Notes: generated from the sequence alone by a model not told the origin. Positions 14,530 through 24,038 are shown, numbered from the stretch's first letter. The stretch is 38,612 bases of DNA from Planctomycetota bacterium (GCA_013152475.1 JAADGH010000013.1:1-38612), one strand, 5' to 3'. Program-made: numbers and translations.

Positions 14530-17010
14530 ATGAACAAGATTCTCTTCGTGTTTGTGTTGCTTTTCCTTGTTTGGGAAACGGCCATGTCACAACAGGTCAC
14601 GATCGGCCCGGAATGCAAAGTGCCCACCGACCCACGGCAAACGTATGCCCGCTACGTCCGCTTTCGCCCCGCCGACGGGCAGACGGTAACGCTGAATCCG
14701 CCGCGGTTCAGTTGGCCCTATCATCCCGACATCGTGGCGAAGGAAAAATTCTCTCCGGCGGACACGGTGTTCACCTTGCAAATCTCGAAGTCGAAGGACT
14801 TCGGCGAGCCCGCGTTCGAAGTGCGCGACACGGTCTGTAACTTCTACAATTTCATCCCGGAGTTGACGGGGGCGCGTACGTGGTATTGGCGGGTAGGATA
14901 CAACGTGGGGAAGAAGGGCGAGCGATGGAGCGATGTGCGATCATTCGCGATTACGAAAAACGCTGTGGCGTGGGATCGATCTCAATTCAAGACCCTGCTC
15001 GATTCCATCCAGGGCCACCCTCGTATCCTCTTCAACGCGGAAAACCGAGACGTCATTCTCAAGTTGCGGGAAAGGGACCCCCGGTCTGATGAGCTCGCGA
15101 AATACATCATCGCCATGGCGGAGAGAACCCTCCGGCAGAACTGGTACCGGAACTTTCCGGAAGATGACAAAAGACCCCTGTCGTACATGCAGATGGGGCG
15201 GTCCATGGTCTTCCTCATGTTCGCCCACATGCTGACGGGCGGCGAGAAATACCTCGGTTTCAAGAAACGCTATCTGGCCCTCGCATCATGGCCGCCGGGG
15301 GGCCTGTCGTCACCCGAAGGCATGGGCGGCGCGGACAAGTGGTCCACACATCTGACCGAATACCTCGGTCTGTTCTACGATTGGTATTACGACGACTTGA
15401 CGCCCGAGGAGCGCGCCGTCGTTCGGAAGTCGCTCGAATGGCGGATCGACCACACGATGAACAGCTTCGCCTGGCGGAAAAAGGGCGGGAAGCTCATCCG
15501 CAAGGGCTCTATCGCCCTTCTTTGCAGCAGCCATCCCTACGAGAATACGATGGTCACAATTCCAGGTATGTTAGCCATTTGTGACGAATCCAAGCTGGCG
15601 AGCGACATGCTTGAAATCGCCGTCCACTATCTTATCGGTATCACCAACGGCTTCGGCGAGGATGAGTGCTGGAACGAAGGGCCGGGCTACGGCAACGGGA
15701 AGATGAAATGGCTCACCGATGCGACATGGTATCTCCAAACGGCTGTGCCCCAACTCGGTCTTGGCAAGAACGAGGCCTACAGCGCCTACTGCGATTTCTT
15801 CGCACGGATCACACCGGTCGGCGCGAGGCATTGCTCCTTCGGCAACCGGGGGTATAACCCGCTCGACTGGTGCAGCAGCCGCATCACCAACTTCCGGCGC
15901 GTGGCGATGCTCCGGGGTGATGACCATGCGATGCAGAACTGGCTCAGCACAGCGCGCTGGCTGAAGGACGACGCCAAGAGGACCCCCATGTCCTACTCAC
16001 CGTGGATCGACTACGTTCTCCCCCACTATGCCAGGGAACCGGAGGCAAAAGTCGAGGAAAGCCCGGTCAAGCTCTTCCCCCTCGAGGGGTGGGTGACGGT
16101 CAGCTCCGCCGCGCCGAGCGACTATGAGGCGCAGAAGAATGCCGTGAGCATGACGTTCCACTGCCGGCCGCGCGGGGGCTACAGCCACTCCTTCCGGTCG
16201 GAGAATGGCTTCGACATCCACGCCTACGGCGAAACGATCGCCGTCGGCGGCGGGACGACCTCCAACCAAAGCTACTTCGCCAATCATACCATGAGCCACA
16301 ACACGATTCTGGTGAATGGCCAGGGGCAATTGGCAGCGAAGGGTGGAGCCGCACCGACTTATGGTCGCGTGATTTCATTCCGCCAGGGAAAAGACTTTGT
16401 GTACTGGGCCGGAGATGCGACGGCAGCCTATGGCCCCAAGACGGGGCTGGAGAAATTTGTTCGGCATGTCGTGTTTGTGGACGACGCCTACTTCGTGATC
16501 TTCGACGATTTGGCCTTTGCCGAGGGGACCAAGCCGGGCACATTTCAGTGGCTCTATCACACGACACCGGCTGTGCCGCTCGACTACGATGCAGCGACGG
16601 GCACGCTTCAGTACACCCTGGGCAAGACGAAGGTGATCGTCACGCATATCGCCCATGTGAGTGACCTGACATTCCGCAATCTGCCCGGCGCAGAGGGCAT
16701 GACCAACCCGATCACCGGCGAGGGCCTGCTGAAGATGGACAAGTGGCTCAAGAGCAAGGTGGCGAAACGGATCAAAAAGAAAATTCCCAAGCCGTTGGAT
16801 GCGAACCATATCTGGATTTCGCACAAGACACCCCGACAGAAGATGAACTTCCTCGCCGTCATCGTGCCATTTCGCGATGGCGAAGAAGCGCCCACGATCA
16901 CGCGCCTCAGCAACAAGGCCGTCAAGGTGGTCTTTCGCGGAAAGGAAAACACGCTGTCCTTCGACAAAGAGCAGACGGGGGACATCGTTGTGGACATAAG
17001 TTCTTTTTGA
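14530..17010 (+). CDS. DUF4962/heparinase II/III-like polysaccharide lyase, exported
   Basis: An 826-residue protein; ATG 14530 gives a signal peptide (MNKILFVFVLLFLVWETAMS) and follows the GH9 stop by 4 nt. Residues about 25-130 are the FN3-like DUF4962 region (LNPPRFSWPYHPD, YWRVGYNVGKKGERWSDVRSF). A helical toroid domain follows (about 140-510: HPRILFNAEN, YLGLFYDWYYDDLTPEER, EGPGYGNG). The C-terminal beta-sandwich has MSHNTILVNGQGQ, a landmark of heparinase II/III-like lyases. The enzyme should cleave uronate-containing polysaccharide by beta-elimination in the periplasm or outside the cell; exact substrate is unknown. Pairing with GH9 and the esterase suggests a shared target. Confidence 0.85.
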   Translation: MNKILFVFVLLFLVWETAMSQQVTIGPECKVPTDPRQTYARYVRFRPADGQTVTLNPPRFSWPYHPDIVAKEKFSPADTVFTLQISKSKDFGEPAFEVRDTVCNFYNFIPELTGARTWYWRVGYNVGKKGERWSDVRSFAITKNAVAWDRSQFKTLLDSIQGHPRILFNAENRDVILKLRERDPRSDELAKYIIAMAERTLRQNWYRNFPEDDKRPLSYMQMGRSMVFLMFAHMLTGGEKYLGFKKRYLALASWPPGGLSSPEGMGGADKWSTHLTEYLGLFYDWYYDDLTPEERAVVRKSLEWRIDHTMNSFAWRKKGGKLIRKGSIALLCSSHPYENTMVTIPGMLAICDESKLASDMLEIAVHYLIGITNGFGEDECWNEGPGYGNGKMKWLTDATWYLQTAVPQLGLGKNEAYSAYCDFFARITPVGARHCSFGNRGYNPLDWCSSRITNFRRVAMLRGDDHAMQNWLSTARWLKDDAKRTPMSYSPWIDYVLPHYAREPEAKVEESPVKLFPLEGWVTVSSAAPSDYEAQKNAVSMTFHCRPRGGYSHSFRSENGFDIHAYGETIAVGGGTTSNQSYFANHTMSHNTILVNGQGQLAAKGGAAPTYGRVISFRQGKDFVYWAGDATAAYGPKTGLEKFVRHVVFVDDAYFVIFDDLAFAEGTKPGTFQWLYHTTPAVPLDYDAATGTLQYTLGKTKVIVTHIAHVSDLTFRNLPGAEGMTNPITGEGLLKMDKWLKSKVAKRIKKKIPKPLDANHIWISHKTPRQKMNFLAVIVPFRDGEEAPTITRLSNKAVKVVFRGKENTLSFDKEQTGDIVVDISSF

Positions 17011-17034
17011 GCACAGGCTTAGAGCATGTATCAT
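17007..17034 (+). promoter_or_regulatory. Possible promoter upstream of the M14 gene
   Basis: TTGAGC (17007-17012, overlapping the lyase stop), 16 nt, then TATCAT (17029-17034). It is 80 nt before ATG 17114. Confidence 0.35.
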
Positions 17035-17039
17035 GGGAT

Positions 17040-17050
17040 GTCATTGCGAG
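17040..17050. repeat. GTCATTGCGAG repeat end
   Basis: GTCATTGCGAG followed by GGGTGAA resembles one end of the dispersed element also seen at 30968-31005 (GTCAGTGCGAGGAGCGA). It lies in the gap before the M14 gene. Confidence 0.4.
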
Positions 17051-17113
17051 GGGTGAATCACACGGCAAGCGTGATGAGAGACTATTTCAGAATCATGTGA
17101 CGTGGAGGACCCT

Positions 17114-18634
17114 ATGGCGAAGAAGAGAAAGATTCTGCTGCTGACCGACGGCCCCGGGGCGCGAATGGGCGTGGACCTCGACCTGCTCTATCCCGAGCAG
17201 GTGACCAAGATGGACTTTACCTCGAATGCCCATGACGTGAAGGTGCTCAGGAAATTCACGCACGTCATCACCGCCATCGGCTCGGGCGAGAATCTCGGCA
17301 AGCTGGACTACCGCGCCGTGACAGAATATGCAAAAGGCGGCGGCCAGGTCGTCTCGTGCCTGTTCGAGTATGCGAAAAACCGAAGCCTGCACTTCAGCAA
17401 GACCTACGCGGCGGATCGAATCCGCCCGGCGATGCGAATCGCCGTCGAGTGCGACGTCACCAGCGGCTACGCCGTCGGCGATGAGGCATGGTGGTTCGGC
17501 ACGGTCGCCAGCGGCGCCGACACGCTGTACGAAAACCAGATGTTCCAGCGCCAGGTCATGGGCGTGCTGGAAGGCGACAAGGTAACTATCCTCGCCACGT
17601 CGAACCTGAACGAAGGTGCAGTAATGGTGGAGGAGAAAGTGGGCAAGGGACGCATCCTCGCGCTTGATCTCATGTCGCCGGGCCGGCCTTTCTTCAACTC
17701 CCACGGCGCGACGAACAAGTATTTGTTCCTCGGCAATTTCATCGGAGGGTCCATCCGCTACGGCAAGCACTACCCGAAGCGCCTGACCTACGACGAGTTC
17801 GTCGAGGAAATGATGAACCTGGCCGACCTCCACCCCCAGCTCGAACTGGAGCCGGAGGGCCCGTGCAGTGACGGACGCGAGATGTGGTCGTTCAGTCTCG
17901 GCGATCCGAAGCGGCAGACGATGTACTTCGGCGGCGCCATCCACGGATGGGAGTGGGAAAACTCTTACGGGCTGCTTCGTCTGGCGGAGTTGCTCTGCTT
18001 GAACCCGAAGATCGAGGGAATGGACACGACGAGGCTCCACTTCAAGATTATGCCGATCCAAAACCCATGGGGCTTCGACCATTTCACCCGCCAGAACGCG
18101 CGTGGGGTGGACCTGAATCGTAACTTCGATTTTGCTTGGGCGAACCTGCCCACGCCGCAGGATGTGGTCGTGCCGTGGGACTACAACTACAAGGGCGCGA
18201 AGGCGGCATCGGAGCGCGAGACGCAGATCATCCAGGGGATCATTGATCGACATAAGCCGTTGTGCGTCATGGACTTCCACACGGCGCATTACATCCTGCT
18301 GCGACCGCATAAACTCGACGAGAAGCTTGTCGGCGCCATCCACACCCAGATCAAGCGCCGCCTCAAGGACCGGTATCTCTGCCAGCGTCCTTACGGCGGC
18401 GAGTATCAGCAGGTAAACATGGAGCGGATCGCCGATCGCAGTACCCCCATGCCCTACCTCTTCACCTACGCCGCCGAGCAGGGCTGCCCGGCGGCGGTGC
18501 TGATCGAGATGTCGGGCAACCGCGACGACGTGCACGCGCTGGTCATGAACACAGACACCGTGGTCGAGATCTGCCTCGCCGCAGTAAAGGAGTGTTTGAG
18601 TTATTCGAAAAAGAGAAAGAAGGGATTGCGATGA
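17114..18634 (+). CDS. M14 zinc carboxypeptidase with N-terminal GATase-like domain
   Basis: A 506-residue protein; ATG 17114 has GGAGG 5 nt upstream. Residues 1-215 look like a class-I glutamine amidotransferase/ThuA-like Rossmann domain (KILLLTDGPGARMG, EYAKGGGQVVSCLFEY) without a clear catalytic triad. The rest is an M14 peptidase: GGAIHGWEWEN gives zinc ligands H277 and E280, RGVDLNRNFD is the substrate-binding motif, DFHTAHY gives zinc ligand H389, and IEMSG carries the catalytic E465. No signal peptide is present, so it probably trims cytoplasmic peptides or glycopeptides. Its TGA overlaps the next gene's ATG (ATGA), so the two are translationally coupled. Confidence 0.85.
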   Translation: MAKKRKILLLTDGPGARMGVDLDLLYPEQVTKMDFTSNAHDVKVLRKFTHVITAIGSGENLGKLDYRAVTEYAKGGGQVVSCLFEYAKNRSLHFSKTYAADRIRPAMRIAVECDVTSGYAVGDEAWWFGTVASGADTLYENQMFQRQVMGVLEGDKVTILATSNLNEGAVMVEEKVGKGRILALDLMSPGRPFFNSHGATNKYLFLGNFIGGSIRYGKHYPKRLTYDEFVEEMMNLADLHPQLELEPEGPCSDGREMWSFSLGDPKRQTMYFGGAIHGWEWENSYGLLRLAELLCLNPKIEGMDTTRLHFKIMPIQNPWGFDHFTRQNARGVDLNRNFDFAWANLPTPQDVVVPWDYNYKGAKAASERETQIIQGIIDRHKPLCVMDFHTAHYILLRPHKLDEKLVGAIHTQIKRRLKDRYLCQRPYGGEYQQVNMERIADRSTPMPYLFTYAAEQGCPAAVLIEMSGNRDDVHALVMNTDTVVEICLAAVKECLSYSKKRKKGLR

Positions 18635-19425
18635 AGGGAATTGCCACCAATCGATGGCCGTGGTCGTCGGAAGCAAGTCGTCCCCAGGAGGAAAAGACCG
18701 TAGAGAACTTCCTCGCGGAGGCGGCCGAGGCAGGCTATGACGCCGTCGAGTTTGTCCAGGAGGTCGGCGACGTCTCGGTGCTGGTGCAGAAACACGGCCT
18801 CAAGGTGTGCGGGGCCTACGTCGGCGGACCGCTTCACCTGCCATGGGAGCAGATTGAGACGGAGAAGATGCTGGCGGTCGCCCGACAGCTTGGGGAGCTC
18901 GGCGCGGACTATCTGAACGTCAACAGCGACCCGAAGGGAAACTGGAACGAGCGCGAGCGCAAGACCGATGAGGATCTGAAACGGCAGGGCGAAAACCTCT
19001 CCCGCCTGGCCGAGGAGGTGAAGCCGCTCGGGCTGAGCGTCCTCCTGCACAACCATGCCAACACGAAGCCGCTCCACCTGGACGACCTGAAGAGCGTGAC
19101 CGACTACGCCGATCCCTCCGTGGGCATCTGCCTCGACACCGGCTGGGCGCTGACATCGGAGGACGATCCGGTCGACTGTGCCCGCCGGCTCGGCAAGCGC
19201 TTGGGCGGGCTTCATCTCCGCAATCAACGCGGCGACGTCCCCGTGGAATGGCTTGGCGAGGGGGATATGGATGTGGCCGCGTTCCTCGACGTGCTGAAGG
19301 AAAACGACTACGACGGCTGGCTCACCACAGAGCTGTGGCATCGCAACGACGTCGAGGTCACACGCTCCCTGCTGGAGGACCAAAAGCGCACGGTCGAGCT
19401 GCTGCGAAAGCTGTGGGGGGAATAG
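18631..19425 (+). CDS. Sugar phosphate isomerase/epimerase (AP-endonuclease-2-type TIM barrel)
   Basis: A 264-residue TIM barrel of the xylose-isomerase-like family. ATG 18631 shares bases with the M14 stop (ATGA). Landmarks are LLHNHANT, GICLDTGWAL (metal Asp and the following Trp), GLHLRNQRGDV and LTTELW (the terminal Glu metal ligand). These four strands match the divalent-metal centre of this superfamily. It likely isomerises or epimerises a sugar or keto-sugar in the cytoplasm. Being coupled to a peptidase is unusual. Confidence 0.85.
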   Translation: MKGIATNRWPWSSEASRPQEEKTVENFLAEAAEAGYDAVEFVQEVGDVSVLVQKHGLKVCGAYVGGPLHLPWEQIETEKMLAVARQLGELGADYLNVNSDPKGNWNERERKTDEDLKRQGENLSRLAEEVKPLGLSVLLHNHANTKPLHLDDLKSVTDYADPSVGICLDTGWALTSEDDPVDCARRLGKRLGGLHLRNQRGDVPVEWLGEGDMDVAAFLDVLKENDYDGWLTTELWHRNDVEVTRSLLEDQKRTVELLRKLWGE

Positions 19426-19454
19426 CGCACAGGCCCCGGAAAATGGAGCACAGG

Positions 19455-20858
19455 ATGGATACTTCGCAAAAACGAAAACCAAAGATCGGGCTCCTGCCCC
19501 TCTACCTGAAACTCTACGACGACACGAACCCCGGCCTGCGCGCGCGGTTCGTGGCATTCATGAACACCGTGGCCGACGGATTCACGTCCCGCAGAATCGA
19601 CGTGGCCCGCACCGACGTCTGCCGCGTTGCGAGCGAGTTCGCCGACGCCGTGGCCTGCTTTGAGAGGGAAGGCGTCGATTGCATCGTCACGCTGCACCTG
19701 GCGTATTCCCCGTCGCTCGAATCGATCGACGCGCTCACGAAGACCGAGCTCCCCATCCTCATCCTCGATACGACCATGGACGCCGCCTTCGGTCCCGGCG
19801 CTTACCCCGACCGCATCATGTACAACCACGGCATCCACGGCGTGATGGACATGGCTTCTGTGTTGCGCCGCCGCGGCAGGTCGTTCCAGATCATGGCGGG
19901 ACATGTGGCGGACGACGACTTCTTCGCCCGCGCCGTTCTCCTGATCCGGGCCGCCTCGGCCGCGAACCAACTCCGGGACACAAAAGCGCTCCGGGTGGGC
20001 GAGCCGTTCAAAGGCATGGGAGACTTTTTTGTTGAGCAAGAGGTGCTGAAATCCGTCCTCGGGATCACCGTTGAGCAGATCGCCGCCGCCGACCTCATCC
20101 AGGCCGTCGAGGCCGTGACGGACAAAGAGGTCGAGGAAGAGGTGGCCCTCGACCGGGAGCGCTTCACCTGCGCTGTGCCGGAGAAGGTGCACGCCCGGTC
20201 GGTCCGGGTCGGTCTCGGCCTGCGCCGGCGGCTGGGGGCTGGGGGCTTTCATGCCTTCAGCATGAATTTCCTCGCTTTCGACCAGGCCGACGGCCCCATC
20301 AACACGGTTCCCTTCATCGAGGCGTCCAAGGCGATGGCGCGCGGCCTGGGGTACGCCGGAGAGGGCGACGTCCTCACCGCTGCGCTTGTGGGCGCCCTGT
20401 CCGGCGCCTTCGGGAAGACGACGTTCACCGAGATTTTCTGTCCCGACTGGAACGGCAACAGCCTTTTTCTGTCCCATATGGGCGAGATCAACCCGGACGT
20501 GGCCAACGAGACGCCGCGAATCATCGAGAAGCCCTTCCCCTACACGCCCGCCCAGAACCCGGCAGTCATCGCCTGCGCACCGAAGGCCGGCCCGGCGGTA
20601 TTCGTCGATCTCGTGCCGGGACCGGACGATACCTTCAGCCTCATCGTCGCGCCCGTCGAGATGCTGGGCGACGCGACGAACGAAAAGATGAAAGAGGCCA
20701 TCCGCGGGTGGATGCGCCCGGCGTGCGGGGTCCGGAAGTTCCTGGAGACCTACTCCCGCCACGGGGGGACGCACCACAGCGCCTTAGTCATGGACGGCGA
20801 CCCGGAGGCGGTCTGCGCCTTCGGGGAGTTGGCGGGGATTCCTGTCGTTCGCATTTAG
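19455..20858 (+). CDS. L-fucose/L-arabinose isomerase-like protein
   Basis: A 467-residue protein; ATG 19455 is chosen because GGAG lies 6 nt upstream (19443 is the alternative). Pattern similarity is to the L-arabinose/L-fucose isomerase superfamily: IGLLPLYLKLYDDTNPGLR at the N-terminus, GVDCIVTLHLAYSPSL, GIHGVMDMASVLRR, FHAFSMNFLAFD, GLGYAGEGDVLTAALVGALSG and THHSALVMDG at the C-terminus (a metal-site region in the family). These enzymes interconvert aldoses and ketoses using Mn2+. True fucose isomerase is longer (about 590) so this is a diverged member. The UroD-family gene starts 8 nt after its stop. Confidence 0.78.
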   Translation: MDTSQKRKPKIGLLPLYLKLYDDTNPGLRARFVAFMNTVADGFTSRRIDVARTDVCRVASEFADAVACFEREGVDCIVTLHLAYSPSLESIDALTKTELPILILDTTMDAAFGPGAYPDRIMYNHGIHGVMDMASVLRRRGRSFQIMAGHVADDDFFARAVLLIRAASAANQLRDTKALRVGEPFKGMGDFFVEQEVLKSVLGITVEQIAAADLIQAVEAVTDKEVEEEVALDRERFTCAVPEKVHARSVRVGLGLRRRLGAGGFHAFSMNFLAFDQADGPINTVPFIEASKAMARGLGYAGEGDVLTAALVGALSGAFGKTTFTEIFCPDWNGNSLFLSHMGEINPDVANETPRIIEKPFPYTPAQNPAVIACAPKAGPAVFVDLVPGPDDTFSLIVAPVEMLGDATNEKMKEAIRGWMRPACGVRKFLETYSRHGGTHHSALVMDGDPEAVCAFGELAGIPVVRI

Positions 20859-20866
20859 GAAGACCT

Positions 20867-22033
20867 GTGGCGCAGACATTCGCCGATTTCGACGGACAAT
20901 GGGGCGCGAACGCCCGGCTGGCTTGGGACACCCTCGCCCTGCGGCCGACCCGGGGGGTGCCGAATCAGGCCATGAACCTGATGGTCATTCCCCTCATCGA
21001 AGAGATCGGAAGGGCGGCGCCGGGCGAATATGAGAAGGACCCGGAACGGGTGTATCGCGACTTTCAGCTCCGCGGCGGCGCGTGCGCGCTGGACCAGTGG
21101 ATCCCCACCAACCCCCTCACCATGACGGCCCGGGGCTTCGGCGCCCACACACAGCGCCGGGCGACAACGGGCGCCAAGCGGATCGTCGTCGATGACATGG
21201 CGATCGACTCCCCCGAGGCCGTCGTCGAGCACATGGAGCGCTTCCTCTTCCCCCGTCTGGAGAAGCAGATCGCCGCCATCGATCCGGCGGATGACAAGGC
21301 CGCCGCCCGGCTCGTCCGGCAGGAGATCGAAGTCCAGGAATTCTTCGGCATGGACATGCTGAAGATCCCCTACAAGGGCTTCAAGAGCTTCCCCATGCTC
21401 CTGTACTCGACATACGGATATGCAAATTATTTCATGGCCTACGCGCTCTATCCCGACATGATGGCGCGGTGCTTCCACCTCCAGGGCGACCTGGCCGAAC
21501 GGAGCAATGCCATCGCCGCACGGGCCATCATCAAGGGCGGCCTGCCGAGGCTCATCCGCCTCGACCATGACATGTGCGACTCGCGCGGGACGCTCGTGGA
21601 TGTGCGGACCCTCGACAGCCTCTGGTTCCCTCATTTCGCCCGATGCATCCGGCCCTTCCTCGAGGCGAACATCCGCCTCATCTGGCACTGCGACGGGAAC
21701 GTGATGGACATGGTTCCGCGCCTCATCGATGCGGGCATCTCGGGGTTCCAGGGGTTCCAGTACGAGGACGGCGTGGACTACCCGGCGATTTGCCGCATGA
21801 CCGACCGCAACGGGGACCCGCTCATGATCTGGGCCGGTGTGTCCGTCACGACCACGCTCCCCCACGGCACGACGGACGATGTGGTGAATGAGCTGAAGTG
21901 GCTCGTCGAGCACGGCCCGGCTGTCGGCCTCTTCCTCGGCGCCAGCAGTTCCATCGCCCCCGCGACGAACCCGGCGAATGTAAAGGGGCTGATCAAGTGG
22001 CTGAACCACTACCGGGAGCACGGGCGGGGATGA
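20867..22033 (+). CDS. UroD-family methyltransferase, second copy
   Basis: A 388-residue UroD-like protein starting at GTG 20867 (AGGAAG upstream, 8 nt after the isomerase stop); the longer frame from 20708 would overlap the previous gene and is rejected. Landmarks are FGMDMLKIPYKGFKSFP, RLDHDMCDSRGTLVD, IRLIWHCDGNVMDMVPRLIDAGISGFQGFQ and the terminal GxFLGASSSIAPATNPANVKG, all fitting the superfamily barrel with H/C residues that bind zinc or cobamide in methyltransferase members. No haem genes are near. With the isomerase upstream it may demethylate an O-methylated sugar (inference); no corrinoid protein is in the window. Confidence 0.85.
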   Translation: MAQTFADFDGQWGANARLAWDTLALRPTRGVPNQAMNLMVIPLIEEIGRAAPGEYEKDPERVYRDFQLRGGACALDQWIPTNPLTMTARGFGAHTQRRATTGAKRIVVDDMAIDSPEAVVEHMERFLFPRLEKQIAAIDPADDKAAARLVRQEIEVQEFFGMDMLKIPYKGFKSFPMLLYSTYGYANYFMAYALYPDMMARCFHLQGDLAERSNAIAARAIIKGGLPRLIRLDHDMCDSRGTLVDVRTLDSLWFPHFARCIRPFLEANIRLIWHCDGNVMDMVPRLIDAGISGFQGFQYEDGVDYPAICRMTDRNGDPLMIWAGVSVTTTLPHGTTDDVVNELKWLVEHGPAVGLFLGASSSIAPATNPANVKGLIKWLNHYREHGRG

Positions 22034-22125
22034 CCCTGTCTTCGTCCTTGACAAACCCAACGCAATCCCCGAAACTCCAATGCAGTTGACACAGGATGAC
22101 TTCTCTTGCGAAGGGTAAAAGGGCG

Positions 22126-24003
22126 ATGCAACGATTTCACATCTTGATGATTGTCTTGTTCCTGTTTTCTTTCCCCCTCCTCGCCGCCGAACCCGGCCGA
22201 GTCGACGGGACGCTCCTCCTCTGGAATTTTGATTCCCTGTCGGAATGCGACTTCGTTGATGGCAATGCCACGATCCACTGCCACGGCGCGACCCTCGGCG
22301 AGGGGAAATGGGGGCAGGGGCTGCATGTCGGGGCCGAACAATACATAACCCTCGACTTCGATAACAAGAAGGCGCCCGAGCAGGGGACCCTCATGTTCTG
22401 GTTCAAGCCGAACTGGTCCACGGCGACGAAGACCTCCTCCCATGCCCTCATCTCCTGGGGCTGGGACGACGGCAAGGGCGGCTACGGCGTCCTCAGCGAG
22501 GGCTGGTGGGAGCCCGCCGGCGCGGGGCGGACCTACCTCGTCTTCGAGAACCAACTCTACGCCCATACCTCCGACACCCTCAGCTACACCAAGGGCGAGT
22601 GGATGCACTTCGGCGTCACGTGGGAGCTCGTGAACAAAGCCATCGTCGCCGGCCTCTACCTGAACGGCGATCTCATCGGCACGGTGCGCAGCCGCCCCTG
22701 CGAGGCCGTGCCCCCGCTCAAGACACCGCTCTTCCTCGGCAGCGACGGGGGCACATCACTGGCAAGGCAAAGATGGGCCGACGGCGTCTTCGACGGCCTC
22801 CACATCCTCAACCGCGCCCTGACCCAAGAGGAGATGCGCAACACGTTTCGAGCGCAAGAATCCAACTGGAAGATCTATGAGGCAAAGAAAAACGCTTGGC
22901 TCTTGGATGTGCTGAAGCAGCCCTACACCCCCAAGCGCGATGCCCAAGGCCGTGTTCTCGAAAGCCGCGCGCTCCTCGACGAGTGGTGCCGATGGGCCAC
23001 ACGCGAGGGCGCGGAGGAGGCGGTGCAGAAGATGGTGGATGCCGGGTTCAACGTCTACATCCCGTGCGTCTGGCACGGCCGCGGCGCCTGGTGGCCGAGC
23101 AAGCTGACGCCCATGGAACCGCGCGTGGAGAAGATGGTAAAGGAGCAAGGCGAGGGCTTCGACCCCCTCGCGAACCTGATCCGCCTGTGCCATCAAAAGG
23201 GCATCGAGGTGCACCCGTGGTTCTGTGTCTGCTACGGCGACAAGCGGTGGGCGCCGCTCCAGCCCTTCATCGAGGAGGGCACGCCGAAGGGCGCGTGCGA
23301 GGCACACAATCCGCAATTCCGAAAGTTCATCGTGGCCCTCATGATGGAGGTCGTCCGCAACTACGACGTGGACGGTCTCAACCTCGACTACATCCGGACG
23401 AAGGGCCTCTCCACCAGCCAGACGGCCCAGGCCGCCTACCGCAAGCGCTTCGGCACGGAGCTGCTGGAGGACATGAAGAAGAAGCAGCCGAACGGCTGGC
23501 CGAACCCGAACATCGTTACATTCCAGGACGAAGCCATTGCCGACATCGTCCGTTCCGTCTCCAAGCAGGCCCGGACCGCGAAGCCGGGGATCGTCATCAG
23601 CAGCGACGGGCGCCCCTACCTGCCCACCGAACCCCCCGGGACGCAGGGCCGCAACGACTTCCGGTGGGCGCAGGAGGGATGGGTCGATGTGATCTACGCC
23701 ATGGACTACGGCCGCCGCCTCTGCTGGCAGAAGTGGGACGGGATTCGGAAGGCGCTGAAGCGTCCCTCGGCTCTGGTGATCATCGCCGGCAACTACGAAC
23801 GGCTGAAGACGGGCAAGGTCGGCCCACGCGACGGGCAGCTCGTGGCCGACCTCATCGGCTTCTGCCAGCGAAAGTACCCGGGAAATGGCGTGGCCCTTTA
23901 CTGGTATGGGTCGCTCGACGACGCACAGACCCAGGCCCTGCGGGCCGGACCGTTCAAGGAACCTGCCGCGCCGCATTGGATTCGAGCCGCCGACGCGGAG
24001 TAG
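22126..24003 (+). CDS. Exported LamG + GHL10 glycoside hydrolase-like protein
   Basis: A 625-residue protein; ATG 22126 gives a direct signal peptide (MQRFHILMIVLFLFSFPLLAA) and has AAGGG/AAAAGGG upstream; ATG 22096 is an in-frame alternative. Residues about 25-230 are a LamG/concanavalin-like jelly roll (LLLWNFDSL, YAHTSDTLSYTKGEWMHFGVTWE, FLGSDGG, DGVFDGLHILNRALTQEEM). Residues about 265-600 match the GHL10 (glycosyl-hydrolase-like 10) TIM barrel: FNVYIPCVWHGRGAW, KGIEVHPWFCVCYGDKRW, DGLNLDYIR and GWVDVIYAMDYG. Acidic residues in the barrel are positioned for catalysis but the family is poorly characterised. It probably acts outside the cytoplasm on a glycan. Confidence 0.82.
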   Translation: MQRFHILMIVLFLFSFPLLAAEPGRVDGTLLLWNFDSLSECDFVDGNATIHCHGATLGEGKWGQGLHVGAEQYITLDFDNKKAPEQGTLMFWFKPNWSTATKTSSHALISWGWDDGKGGYGVLSEGWWEPAGAGRTYLVFENQLYAHTSDTLSYTKGEWMHFGVTWELVNKAIVAGLYLNGDLIGTVRSRPCEAVPPLKTPLFLGSDGGTSLARQRWADGVFDGLHILNRALTQEEMRNTFRAQESNWKIYEAKKNAWLLDVLKQPYTPKRDAQGRVLESRALLDEWCRWATREGAEEAVQKMVDAGFNVYIPCVWHGRGAWWPSKLTPMEPRVEKMVKEQGEGFDPLANLIRLCHQKGIEVHPWFCVCYGDKRWAPLQPFIEEGTPKGACEAHNPQFRKFIVALMMEVVRNYDVDGLNLDYIRTKGLSTSQTAQAAYRKRFGTELLEDMKKKQPNGWPNPNIVTFQDEAIADIVRSVSKQARTAKPGIVISSDGRPYLPTEPPGTQGRNDFRWAQEGWVDVIYAMDYGRRLCWQKWDGIRKALKRPSALVIIAGNYERLKTGKVGPRDGQLVADLIGFCQRKYPGNGVALYWYGSLDDAQTQALRAGPFKEPAAPHWIRAADAE

Positions 24004-24009
24004 CCCCTC

Positions 24010-24038
24010 TTGCCTTGGTCCGCCCGGTGTGATACAAG
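24010..24038 (+). promoter_or_regulatory. Extended -10 promoter upstream of the propeller gene
   Basis: TTGCCT (24010-24015), 17 nt, then TACAAG (24033-24038) preceded by TGA. It is 32 nt before ATG 24070. Confidence 0.45.

Noticed and set aside
17093..18676. Long minus-strand frame
   Set aside because: Antisense of the M14 gene.
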